This document shows positions 35,653 to 44,004 of a DNA stretch of 64,000 nucleotides, in pieces. Position 1 is the first letter of the stretch, and each line of letters opens with the position of its first letter. The DNA comes from JBGTFE01 sp036403235. Lineage in GTDB: Bacteria; Acidobacteriota; Blastocatellia; Pyrinomonadales; Pyrinomonadaceae. The notes below the pieces were generated by a model that worked only from the letters and a program-made list of their open reading frames with translations, was not told the DNA's origin and did no database searches. Location of the stretch: assembly GCA_036403235.1 (NCBI GenBank), contig DASWRI010000071.1, positions 62,001 to 126,000 of the forward strand, in the 5' to 3' direction. Both the position numbers and the translations under genes were made by a program.

Positions 35653-35733
35653 AAAAGTAAAAAAGTAAAAAGTAAAAGGCAAAAGTAAGGAAGAATTTTC
35701 CAAACTTTTGCCTTTTTTCTTTTTACTTTTACC
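35653..35733. repeat. A-rich heptamer-like inverted repeat and terminator
   Basis: AAAAGTA-type units with 6-8 bp spacing run 35653-35690. The right arm (from ACTTTTGCC at 35704 to 35733) is their complement, so AAGGCAAAAGT pairs with ACTTTTGCCTT. It sits between convergent genes and would terminate both. Confidence 0.75.
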
Positions 35734-36762
35734 TTAATCCAAAAGCGTTCCGTAGATTTCGACCGGAAGACTGTAAACGTCTTCGTTGGTCGCGACAATC
35801 ATCTCGCCCCGCCTGGTAAAGCAAAGCCCGACGACGTTCATTCCGGCGACAAAAATCTCGGCATCCTGGCCGCCGGCAGTGATGCGCACGATACCGTGTC
35901 TTCCCTGAAAACAAGCCGCGCAGTATAAATTCCCTTCGCGGTCAAATGCCAAACCCTGCGGCCGGCCGAGGCCGCGATAAAAATCGTGCTCGTAACCGTC
36001 GCGGTCAATCGCGTAGACGGCTTCAAAACCGGAAAGCTTCGGCGCCGTTACGTAGAGTCTTTCGTCAGGCCCGAAAGCGATATGAAAAGCCGACACCGAA
36101 GGCTCGAGAATGGCGAAAGATTCCGGTCTGCCAAAGTCTTCGACGCGGTAAATCGTGCCGCTGCGGTCGCCCACATACATCACGCCTTCGCGGTCAAAAG
36201 CAATTCCGGTGGCGATTCCGAGCTCGGTCGAAAAAGACTCGGCTTCTTCGTCGCGGACGATGCGGAAAACTTCGCCGTCGGCGCGATTAGTGACGAAAAG
36301 CTGTCCCGAACGGTCAAACGCAATTCCGGTCGGATTTAAGATATCGACGGGCATCTCGGTTAAAAATCCGTCCGGTTCAAGCCGGTACAGCGTGACGGGA
36401 AGCTTCTGACCGCGCGAGCCGGAGCGAGTCAATATAATCGAATCGTCTTTCGGGTCGACCGCCGGATTGGCGACGATATGCAAATCGTCGGCGATTTTTT
36501 TGCCGACCTTTATCTCGAAAGGCTCGCTCCGGTCGGTGCCGCTTTCAAGATAAATCTCAACGTCGGTCGTGTCAAAAATTTCCGGCACGATTGCCAGAAT
36601 CCTGTTTTGGGACGCGGCTACGATGCGCGCCTTTTGTCCGTCGAAAAAACAGCCGTATTCGTCGTGACCGGTTAACTGAAAATTTTCGCACTCTATCGAG
36701 ACTTCGCCGCCGGGAATCGCGTAAGGTGGATTTACAGAAATTATTCTGCCTGCTTTGCTCAT
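35734..36762 (-). CDS. TIG (IPT) and NHL-type beta-propeller protein
   Basis: 342 residues without a signal peptide. Residues 5-95 form a TIG/IPT Ig-like domain (ISVNPPYAIPGGEVSIECENF). From about 100 on there are repeating NHL/SMP-30-like blades, each with a phrase such as NPTGIAFDRSGQLFVTNRADGEVFRI, ATGIAFDREGVMYVGDRSGTIYRV or RPQGLAFDREGNLYCAACFQ. This is a scaffold or ligand-binding propeller; no lactonase metal site is clear. It faces hflX across a divergent gap holding a heptamer hairpin. Confidence 0.85.
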   Translation of the reverse strand: MSKAGRIISVNPPYAIPGGEVSIECENFQLTGHDEYGCFFDGQKARIVAASQNRILAIVPEIFDTTDVEIYLESGTDRSEPFEIKVGKKIADDLHIVANPAVDPKDDSIILTRSGSRGQKLPVTLYRLEPDGFLTEMPVDILNPTGIAFDRSGQLFVTNRADGEVFRIVRDEEAESFSTELGIATGIAFDREGVMYVGDRSGTIYRVEDFGRPESFAILEPSVSAFHIAFGPDERLYVTAPKLSGFEAVYAIDRDGYEHDFYRGLGRPQGLAFDREGNLYCAACFQGRHGIVRITAGGQDAEIFVAGMNVVGLCFTRRGEMIVATNEDVYSLPVEIYGTLLD

Positions 36763-36807
36763 TACTTCTTCTCCAAATTAAAACATTTATTCTACGACGA
36801 AAGCGGA

Positions 36808-36885
36808 AAAACAGAAAATGGAAAACGAACAACGGAAAATATCAAGATTCCCGCTATCCGTTATCAGTTACCCGTTTTCCATTTT
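36808..36885. repeat. Heptamer inverted repeat, CCGTTTT type
   Basis: AAAATGGAAAACG at 36815-36827 pairs perfectly (13 bp) with CGTTTTCCATTTT at 36873-36885. In between, CCGCTAT, CCGTTAT, CAGTTAC, CCGTTTT, CCATTTT keep a 7-bp register. It lies in the divergent gap between the NHL and hflX genes. Confidence 0.8.
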
Positions 36886-36903
36886 AAAAGGCTTGAATTA
36901 TGG

Positions 36904-36909
36904 TATAAT
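36904..36909 (+). promoter_or_regulatory. -10 box (TATAAT) of hflX
   Basis: A consensus TATAAT lies 24 bp before the proposed hflX start. The -35 place is taken by the heptamer right arm. It is followed by GGAGG (36920-36924), a good ribosome binding site. Confidence 0.5.
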
Positions 36910-36933
36910 CGAAGCATTTGGAGGTTTTGTTTT

Positions 36934-38640
36934 ATCAGTAACGTTCACGGTTTTACGCAGGGTTTAAAGCACAATCAATTGCGTCGCATCGAAAGACTTT
37001 CAACGCGCCGCGTCGCGCCCGAACAGATTGTTTCGCCCGAGCTCGCGCGGCAAATGTCGGAAATTTCGCACGAAACGGGGCGGCAGGTCGGCGTTCTCAT
37101 CAATCGCAAAGGACAGGTCGAATACGTCATGGTCGGCAACGCCAAGAAAATCGAAATGCCCGATTTCGGACGCGCGCGTGTTTCTCAAGAGCGTTTTCGC
37201 GGTCTGCGCTGCGTTCACACTCATCTTTTGAACGAAAAACTGACGCAGGACGATTTGACCGACCTTGCGCTTCTCCGGCTCGATTTGATGTCCATTATTC
37301 AGGTCAACGAGCGAACGGGGCTGCCCGACCTCGTTTACTCGGCTCATCTTTTGCCGGCGACGGCCGAAAAGCTCGAAACGGACGGCGAGGCTCTGCCGTA
37401 TGAATTTCTCGAACCGGACATTCCGGCGCATCTCGACACAAATTTTATACAGCTCATAAATTCGCTCGAAAACGAGATGGCGCGCAATCGCCAGACGGCG
37501 CGCAGCCGCCAGACAAACCGCGACCGAGTCATTCTGGTCGGCGTCACGACGGGTTATCTGTCGGAAGCCGAGGAATCTCTGGCCGAGCTCGAAGAACTCG
37601 CGCTTTCGGCCGATGTCGTCGTTCTCGATAAAATCATTCAGCGCCGCCCGAAAATCGATTCGCGAACGGTTCTCGGCGGCGGAAAGCTCGAAGAACTGCT
37701 TATCCGCGCGATGCGTCTCGGCGCTGATTTAATTGTTTTCGACACGGAATTGTCGCCCGCGCAGGTGCGCTCTTTGTCTGAAGCGACGGATTTGAAAGTC
37801 ATCGACCGGCCGCAGCTTATTCTCGACATTTTCGCCCAGCGCGCGCAATCGCGTGAAGGAAAGCTGCAAGTCGAGCTGGCGCAATTAAAATATTTGCTGC
37901 CGCGCCTCGTGCAGGGACAAAACTCTGCATTTTCGCGGCTGGCGGGCGGAATCGGCGGGCGCGGGCCGGGCGAAACGAAGCTCGAAACCGACCGTCGCCG
38001 CGTGCGCGACAAAATTACCCAGCTCGAAAAACAGGTCAATAATCTTAGCCGCCAGCGCCAGGAGCGGCGCAAAAATCGCGTTCAGAAAAATCTGCCGATA
38101 ATTTCTCTGGTCGGCTACACGAACGCCGGGAAATCGACTTTGCTCAATACTTTAACTCAAAGCGAAGTTTATGTCGAAAAGAAAATGTTCGCCACCTTAG
38201 ACCCGACTTCGCGCCGTCTGCGGCTTCCGATTGAGCAGGAAATCATCATCAACGACACGGTCGGATTTATCCGCGATTTGCCGGAAACTTTAGTCGCCGC
38301 GTTTCGCGCAACTCTGGAAGAAATCTCGGACAGCGATTTGCTCCTACACGTCGTCGATGCGGCGAACCCGCAGGTGATGCAGCATATCGAATCGGTCGAT
38401 AAAATTCTGCTCGAGCTTGAGCTGAATGAAATTCCGCGGCTTATCGTGCTCAACAAAGCAGATTTACTGGACGAAAACTCGATTGAAGCGCTCGAAAGAC
38501 AGCTTTTATTTGACAAAGGAAGCGAAAGCGTGGCAGTCTCAGCTATCAAGCCTCAAACATTAAAACCATTATTGGAGAAAATCGGGGAAACTTTAGTTAC
38601 CGATAAAAGTAAATTTTCGGTTCTCGGTCTCGGGTCTTAG
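36934..38640 (+). CDS. hflX: HflX ribosome-associated GTPase
   Basis: 568 residues if started at 36934; the first in-frame TTG is 36979. The protein-like stretch SNVHGFTQGLKHNQLRRIERL precedes that TTG and fits the family's N-terminus. GGAGG at 36920 is nine bases before an ATC codon at 36934, so an ATC start is likely. The N-terminal HflX domain includes GGGKLEELLIRA. The GTPase motifs are GYTNAGKST, DTVGFI and NKAD, after the glycine-rich GGIGGRGPGETKLETDRR. HflX rescues or splits stalled ribosomes. Confidence 0.92.
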   Translation: MSNVHGFTQGLKHNQLRRIERLSTRRVAPEQIVSPELARQMSEISHETGRQVGVLINRKGQVEYVMVGNAKKIEMPDFGRARVSQERFRGLRCVHTHLLNEKLTQDDLTDLALLRLDLMSIIQVNERTGLPDLVYSAHLLPATAEKLETDGEALPYEFLEPDIPAHLDTNFIQLINSLENEMARNRQTARSRQTNRDRVILVGVTTGYLSEAEESLAELEELALSADVVVLDKIIQRRPKIDSRTVLGGGKLEELLIRAMRLGADLIVFDTELSPAQVRSLSEATDLKVIDRPQLILDIFAQRAQSREGKLQVELAQLKYLLPRLVQGQNSAFSRLAGGIGGRGPGETKLETDRRRVRDKITQLEKQVNNLSRQRQERRKNRVQKNLPIISLVGYTNAGKSTLLNTLTQSEVYVEKKMFATLDPTSRRLRLPIEQEIIINDTVGFIRDLPETLVAAFRATLEEISDSDLLLHVVDAANPQVMQHIESVDKILLELELNEIPRLIVLNKADLLDENSIEALERQLLFDKGSESVAVSAIKPQTLKPLLEKIGETLVTDKSKFSVLGLGS

Positions 38641-38677
38641 GTTTTGCCAAAACCAAAAGCCGAAAATCTAAACAAAA

Positions 38678-41134
38678 ATGAGCAAGCGTCTTCCTGATTT
38701 AGAATCGCCGTTTTCAAAAGTGCGAAAAAAGATTGGTAGTTATACGTCGCGCCCGTTTGAAAACTTTACCAAAGGACAGATTTTCTGGGCCGGCTTTGCC
38801 GCGCTTTGTCTCGTTACGACTTTTCTCATCAACAATCCCTTCTGGCGCACTCCGGTCGAGCCATATCAGGAAGGCGACATCGCCCGCGAAACGATTCTTT
38901 CGCCCGCCGACATAACCGTCACGGACGCCGACGCAACGGACGCCAAACGCGTGGAAATGCGTGGAAAGGTAAAACCGATTTTCCGCTTCGAATCAAACAA
39001 AGCCGAGCAGTCGGTTCAGAGATTTCTTTCGAGCTGGGAAAATCTCCAGCGACACGGCGAATCCACCGGTAATTCAAACGCAAATGCAAAATTAAACAAC
39101 GCCGACGCCAAAACCGAAACGCATTGGACGGGCGCGGGCGGCAACGAAGTCGGAAAAGTTTTCGCCTCGCGCACCTTTAGCCGAAACGAGCTCGAAGCCG
39201 TCCAGAGCGCGCTTCGCGAAGCCGCCGCCGGTTATATTTACGACGATTCGGAAAAACAGTATTTTCAAAAAGACGTCGAATTAATCGACCGCACGAAACC
39301 GAATCTGCAATCGTCGGTCTCGATGCCCGAAAGCAACTGGACGCCGCTTTCGGCGGCGCGCGCGAAACTGCGCGAGCGGCTTGCGTCGATAAAAAGTCTT
39401 TCGCCGAAAGAGGCCGAAGCGTTTCACACGGCAACCGAGATTCTGGTCGAGCCGAGCGTTTCCTACGACAGCGTGGCGACCGACAACGCGCGCGACGCGG
39501 TGGCAAAATCCATCGAACCGCTCGTCATCTCGCTCAAACGCACGCAGAAAGTCGTTGATGAAGGCGACATTATCACGCCGGGCAATCTGCGCGAAATTTC
39601 CGCGATTCGAAGCTATAGCCAGTCGACGCGGCAGGTCAATCGTTTTTTCGGTCTGCTCGTTTTGATTTCCGCACTATTCTGGGTGGCATGGAAATTTATC
39701 CAGCACAATCAGGTCGGCAGCCGTCACGCGCTTTCGGCTGAACGGACGTTCGCGCTGTTCGGCTTTATCGTGATTGTCCAGACGGCCCTGATGGCGGTCT
39801 TTTTCCGGCTCGCCGCTTTTACCGCCGCGCAAAACGTCAAAGCGCCACTCAACGACCCGACGCTCTGGTCTTTTTTGATTCCGTTTGCTTTTGGAAGCTT
39901 GATGATGACGCTTCTCGCCGACCGCCGGATGGCGCTTTTTGCCGGACTTTTTCTCGCGCTTTTTGCCGGGATGCTCGCGCCGAAAGCGCTTGAGTTTACG
40001 ATTCTGGCGGCGATAACTTCGGCCGTCGCGGTTTACGGCATCGGGCGCTATCGCTCGCGCCAATCGGTAACGATTGCGGGCGTTCTGGTCGGTTTGGCAA
40101 GCGCCGCGACCGCCGTCGCGCTTATCGGCTACACGCAGCAGCCGTTTATTCTGAACACGGTTTTGCTTGCGGTCGCCTGCGGTTTGGGAAGCGGGCTCGT
40201 CACGGCGTCCGTCACGGCCGTTTTTCTGCCGATGTGCGAAAACGTTTTCGGAGTTTTGACCGACGTCAAGCTGCTCGAGCTTTCAAACGCAGATTTGCCC
40301 GTTTTAGGACAACTTGCATTACGAGCGCCGGGCACGAACCAGCACTCGCACGCCGTCGGTCAATTGGCCGAAGAAGCCTGCCGCGCCGTCGGCGCCAACG
40401 GTTTGCTCGCGCGCATCGGCGCGCTTTATCACGACATCGGCAAAACCGCCGCGCCCGAACATTTCGTCGAAAACCAGCTCGGCAAAAACCCGCACGATAA
40501 ATTAAAGCCGTCGCAGTCCGCCAAAATCATCGTCAGCCACGTCACTTTCGGCACAAAGCTCGGCAAGGAGATGGGCCTGCCGCAGCGCATCATCGATTTT
40601 ATCCCGCAGCATCACGGCACGCGCACGCTGCATTTCTTTTTGCGAAAAGCGCAGGCCGAGGCGCGCGCGCCCGAAGACGTCGACGAAAACGATTTTCGCT
40701 ATCCCGGCCCGAAACCGCAGTTTAAGGAAGCGGCGATTATGATGATTGCCGATTCGTGCGAGGCCGCCGCACGCTCTTTAAGCGAGCCGACGCCGGAAAA
40801 CATACGCTTTATCGTCACCAAAATCATCGACGCGATTTTACAGGACGACCAGCTCGACGAATGCGATTTGACACTGCGCGAGCTGACTTTAATCCGCGAA
40901 GCGATGATAAAATCGCTCGTCGCCATCTATCATTCGCGCGTCGATTACCCCGGCTACGTCCCGCCGTCATCGCTCCAGAAAATTCTCATTCCCGACGATT
41001 TTGACTCTGAGGAGCGCGGCCTGCATTATGACAACGTAACGGAAATCCCAATCTCTCTGGGCGGCGAAGTCGAGGACGAAGCCGTCGACCGCTCGCACCA
41101 GCCGAATCGGACGGAAGCAAAAACGGTGAAATGA
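38678..41134 (+). CDS. 7TM-HD membrane phosphodiesterase (PgpH-like)
   Basis: 818 residues: one N-terminal membrane helix (about 35-52), a large extracytoplasmic region of the 7TMR-HDED kind (about 60-320), seven membrane helices (about 325-530) and a C-terminal HD hydrolase domain. The HD motif is in IGALYHDIGKTAAPEHF, with NQHSHAVGQLAEEA before it and DFIPQHHGTRTLHFF after. The architecture is that of PgpH, which hydrolyses cyclic di-AMP at the membrane. It directly follows hflX. The usual ybeY/era neighbours are absent. Confidence 0.9.
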   Translation: MSKRLPDLESPFSKVRKKIGSYTSRPFENFTKGQIFWAGFAALCLVTTFLINNPFWRTPVEPYQEGDIARETILSPADITVTDADATDAKRVEMRGKVKPIFRFESNKAEQSVQRFLSSWENLQRHGESTGNSNANAKLNNADAKTETHWTGAGGNEVGKVFASRTFSRNELEAVQSALREAAAGYIYDDSEKQYFQKDVELIDRTKPNLQSSVSMPESNWTPLSAARAKLRERLASIKSLSPKEAEAFHTATEILVEPSVSYDSVATDNARDAVAKSIEPLVISLKRTQKVVDEGDIITPGNLREISAIRSYSQSTRQVNRFFGLLVLISALFWVAWKFIQHNQVGSRHALSAERTFALFGFIVIVQTALMAVFFRLAAFTAAQNVKAPLNDPTLWSFLIPFAFGSLMMTLLADRRMALFAGLFLALFAGMLAPKALEFTILAAITSAVAVYGIGRYRSRQSVTIAGVLVGLASAATAVALIGYTQQPFILNTVLLAVACGLGSGLVTASVTAVFLPMCENVFGVLTDVKLLELSNADLPVLGQLALRAPGTNQHSHAVGQLAEEACRAVGANGLLARIGALYHDIGKTAAPEHFVENQLGKNPHDKLKPSQSAKIIVSHVTFGTKLGKEMGLPQRIIDFIPQHHGTRTLHFFLRKAQAEARAPEDVDENDFRYPGPKPQFKEAAIMMIADSCEAAARSLSEPTPENIRFIVTKIIDAILQDDQLDECDLTLRELTLIREAMIKSLVAIYHSRVDYPGYVPPSSLQKILIPDDFDSEERGLHYDNVTEIPISLGGEVEDEAVDRSHQPNRTEAKTVK

Positions 41135-41203
41135 TTGAGATGCGCAAAAATCTTCCGGTAGACAGTTTCTTTATTTCCGAAAAAATAATCTAAAATCTAT
41201 TTG

Positions 41204-42286
41204 ATGCAGAACGAGATGCAAATCGGGCAGATGAAGCTTGCCGAAAAAACGGCGCTCCTTGATTTTTTGCGCCAGGCATACCGCGAGAATCCGCGCATGA
41301 GCGACGAGCGATTCTGGGATTGGCATTTTCTCGAAAATCCTTATGTCGAGCCGGATAATCTGCCCGTCTGGATTGCGAAAAGCGGCGGACGGATTGCCGG
41401 ACAGCTGGCGGCGACGCCCGTCAAGCTTGAAATCGGCGGCGAGACGACGAGCGCGATGTGGATTCTGGATTTAATCGTTCACGACGATTTTCGGCGGCGC
41501 GGGATTGCCAGGCGGCTTGTGCTCGAAGCGGAAAAATTCTGTTCCGTAGGTCTGGGCATCAATACGACGAAACAGCACTCGACCGCCGTGCTCGAAAGTC
41601 TCGGCTGGCAAGTCGTAGGCAAAATTCCGCGTTACTCGAAAATGCTTTACGCCGGAAACGTCCTGCCGGAGATTTCACGAATCGATTTATTGCGCCGCGG
41701 CTTTAATCTTCTTTCCGCGCCATTTCGCCCCAGTTTTGATAAATCGCAGTTCGGCACGGGCGACGGTCTTCGAATTTTAGAAAATTTCGATTCGGCCTTT
41801 GAAGATTTGCGGCGCGCGGCAAGCGACGAACGGACTTGCCGCGTCGCGCGCGAGCCACGCTTTCTCGAATGGCAGTTTATCGGCCAGCCCGCCAAGAAAT
41901 TTGAGATTATCGGTTATTTTGAAAAAGAAAAACTGCTCGGATACGCCGTCGTTTTTGTCCGTCGTGCCGACGAAAGCGGCTCGATTTCAAAAGCTTCGAT
42001 AGCCGATTTATTTTATCGCCGCGAAAATTCTGAAAAAATCGTCGACGCGCTTCTCGGCGGCGCACTCGAAATTGCCTCCGGCCGCGGTGCGGGCAGTTTA
42101 GTGACCGACGCCACCGATTCTCTCGTCGGCGAGAGACTTTTGCGATGCGGCTTTCGTCAGGTCAAAAGTTCTGTCCAGTTTCTGGTAAAATCTAACCGTA
42201 GAGAGGATTTGTTGTGCGACGCGCAAAACTGGTTTCTGACGCGCGCCGATTCCGATATCAGTATTTTTGAACAACCAAATTTTTAG
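41204..42286 (+). CDS. GNAT-fold N-acyltransferase
   Basis: 360 residues from ATG 41204. The N-terminal half is a GNAT domain with the acetyl-CoA loop DDFRRRGIARRLVLEAEKF and LDLIVHDDF before it, then STAVLESLGWQVVG. The second half (about 190-350) is a degenerate GNAT-like lobe with WQFIGQPAKKFEIIGYFEKEKLLGYAVVF. Such double-lobe proteins include peptidoglycan- or polysaccharide-linked acyltransferases. Its position before a polysaccharide deacetylase gene suggests cell-surface glycan modification (inference). Confidence 0.8.
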   Translation: MQNEMQIGQMKLAEKTALLDFLRQAYRENPRMSDERFWDWHFLENPYVEPDNLPVWIAKSGGRIAGQLAATPVKLEIGGETTSAMWILDLIVHDDFRRRGIARRLVLEAEKFCSVGLGINTTKQHSTAVLESLGWQVVGKIPRYSKMLYAGNVLPEISRIDLLRRGFNLLSAPFRPSFDKSQFGTGDGLRILENFDSAFEDLRRAASDERTCRVAREPRFLEWQFIGQPAKKFEIIGYFEKEKLLGYAVVFVRRADESGSISKASIADLFYRRENSEKIVDALLGGALEIASGRGAGSLVTDATDSLVGERLLRCGFRQVKSSVQFLVKSNRREDLLCDAQNWFLTRADSDISIFEQPNF

Positions 42287-42351
42287 ATACCGTATGTCAG
42301 ATGTTTGATTCCGATTTTACAAATATCCGGCATCCGGCATCAGACATCTTT
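42286..42351. repeat. Heptamer inverted repeat, CATCCGG type
   Basis: Left units GATACCG, TATGTCA, GATGTTT, GATTCCG (42286-42313). Right units TATCCGG, CATCCGG, CATCAGA, CATCTTT (42324-42351). The arms are partly complementary. The right arm ends one base before the deacetylase ATG at 42353. Confidence 0.75.
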
Positions 42352-42352
42352 T

Positions 42353-43066
42353 ATGCAGGCTCCGGTTCTTATTTATCACAAAATAGACGTTCCAGACCGC
42401 GATATTCGTATTCGCGGAGCTTTCACCGCACCGAAGCGTTTTGAGCGACAGCTGGCTTATCTGAAAAAACTGGGATTTGTCTTTTACACGGCATCGGAAT
42501 TGATTGAGCATTATCTGAATTACGGGAATTTTCCGCCAAAATCAGTCGCCTTAACGCTCGATGACGGCTGGAAGGATAATTACACAAACGCTTTTCCAAT
42601 TTTGAAAGATTTCGGCGTCAAGGCGACGATTTTTCTCGTTCCATCGTGCATCGGGCAAGTTTCCGACACGGTCGTCGGCCGCGGCGAGAAGCCGCGCGCG
42701 CATCTTTCGCGCGAAGATATTCTGGAGATGTCGCGGCATGGCATCGAATTCGGCTCGCACACCGTCAACCACAAGCTTCTGCATCAAATTCCGGCTGAAG
42801 AAGTAAAATACGAAGTCGAAGAATCAAAAAAACAAATCGAAGAGCTGGTGCAAAAACCCTGCAAGACGTTTTGCTATCCGGCGGGCTTTTTTAACGAAAC
42901 GGCCAAAAAAGCCGTCGAAAATGCCGGATATATCGCCGCTTTTTCGACCGTATACGACGACACGGCGCCGCTCGACCTTTTCGCCTTAAACCGCATCGAA
43001 ATCCTTCGCCGCGACCGGATTCCTTTTCGATTTGCCAGAAAAATCAAGTTATTAAGCGAAGGGTGA
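42353..43066 (+). CDS. Polysaccharide deacetylase (NodB/CE4 domain)
   Basis: 237 residues from ATG 42353; the upstream TTG extension is encoded by heptamer repeats and is rejected. CE4 motifs are visible: VALTLDDGWKDNYTNAF with the catalytic Asp and metal Asp, EFGSHTVNHKLLHQ with the metal His, and CKTFCYPAGFFNETAKKA. It removes N- or O-acetyl groups from an extracellular or cell-wall glycan. There is no signal peptide, so it may act in the cytoplasm or be exported otherwise. Confidence 0.9.
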   Translation: MQAPVLIYHKIDVPDRDIRIRGAFTAPKRFERQLAYLKKLGFVFYTASELIEHYLNYGNFPPKSVALTLDDGWKDNYTNAFPILKDFGVKATIFLVPSCIGQVSDTVVGRGEKPRAHLSREDILEMSRHGIEFGSHTVNHKLLHQIPAEEVKYEVEESKKQIEELVQKPCKTFCYPAGFFNETAKKAVENAGYIAAFSTVYDDTAPLDLFALNRIEILRRDRIPFRFARKIKLLSEG

Positions 43067-43118
43067 GAAACAAAAAGATAAAATTAAATTTCCGTTTCTA
43101 ATTCGCGTAAAGGGTTTT

Positions 43119-43610
43119 TCAGTTGAATTTGTTTTTCAGTTTTTCGTAAGTCGTTTCAAGCGATTCGGGAATCGTGCGCGTCTCTCCGACCGAAGTCATA
43201 AAATTTACGTCGCCGACCCAGCGCGGCAAGATGTGCATATGAAAATGTTCGGCGACGCCCGCGCCGGCCGCTTTGCCGAAATTCATGCCGAGATTCATCC
43301 CGTTCGGGTGATACGCTTCGCGCAGAGCGCTTTGACAACGCTTGGCCAAATCCATCATTTCGTCTGTAACTGCTTTTTCGGCGTGGTCGAGGCTCGAAAG
43401 ATGCGTGAAAGGAACAATCATCAAATGACCGCTGACGTAAGGATAAATGTTCAGAATAACAAAGTTATGCCCGGCGCGGTGAAGAATAAATTTTTCTTCA
43501 TCACTGGCCGGGCTTTTTAAGATATCGCAAAACACACAACCGACGGAAGCGGCGTCTGTTTCGCCGGAATTAATGTAATCGTATCGCCAGGGACTCCACA
43601 AAACGTCCAT
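43119..43610 (-). CDS. HIT-family nucleotide hydrolase
   Basis: 163 residues with the HIT signature HFHMHILPRW (HxHxH) near residue 125, plus VGCVFCDILKSP with a Cys pair at the N-terminus and LNIYPYVSGHLMIVPFTH. It matches the Ap4A phosphorylase / Hint-like group that cleaves dinucleoside polyphosphates or nucleoside phosphoramidates. It is downstream of the HU/IHF gene, separated by a heptamer hairpin. Confidence 0.92.
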   Translation of the reverse strand: MDVLWSPWRYDYINSGETDAASVGCVFCDILKSPASDEEKFILHRAGHNFVILNIYPYVSGHLMIVPFTHLSSLDHAEKAVTDEMMDLAKRCQSALREAYHPNGMNLGMNFGKAAGAGVAEHFHMHILPRWVGDVNFMTSVGETRTIPESLETTYEKLKNKFN

Positions 43611-43612
43611 AA

Positions 43613-43682
43613 AAGTGAAAAGTGGTAAACGTTAAGTGGTAAGTAATTTCAATTTACCACTCATCACTTAACACTTACCACT
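43613..43682. repeat. Heptamer inverted repeat, TACCACT type
   Basis: Left units AAGTGAA, AAGTGGT, AAACGTT, AAGTGGT, AAGTAAT (43613-43647). Right units TACCACT, CATCACT, TAACACT, TACCACT (43655-43682). The two arms are complementary in register around a seven-base loop. Confidence 0.85.
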
Positions 43683-43956
43683 ATTTATTAATAATTTCTT
43701 TAAGTTCTTTACCGGGCTTAAAGTAGGCGACGCGCTTAGCGGGAATTTTGACGGACGCGCCGGTTTTCGGATTACGTCCCTGACGCGCGTTGCGCTGGCG
43801 AACGCGAAAACTGCCGAAACCGCGCAGCTCGATTTTCTCGCCCTTGTTTAAGGTGCTGATAATGCTGTCGAAAATAATCTCGACCAACTGCTCGGCATCT
43901 TTCTTAGTCATTTCCGCTTCATTGGCAACTCTTTCAACTAAATCCGCTTTTGTCAT
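43681..43956 (-). CDS. HU/IHF-family DNA-binding protein
   Basis: 91 residues. A dimeric histone-like protein that bends DNA. The family signature is ELRGFGSFRVRQRNARQGRNPKTG, with the DNA-intercalating arm IPAKRVAYFKPGKEL. It lies 48 bp after the rpsA stop on the same strand; an rpsA-ihf neighbourhood is also known from Proteobacteria, so this is probably the IHF-like partner in an rpsA transcript. AGGAAA-type bases precede the start. Confidence 0.93.
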   Translation of the reverse strand: MTKADLVERVANEAEMTKKDAEQLVEIIFDSIISTLNKGEKIELRGFGSFRVRQRNARQGRNPKTGASVKIPAKRVAYFKPGKELKEIINK

Positions 43957-44004
43957 CTATGTTTCCTCACTGTTAAAACCCTGATTTACTGCAAAACTTA
44001 ATTA

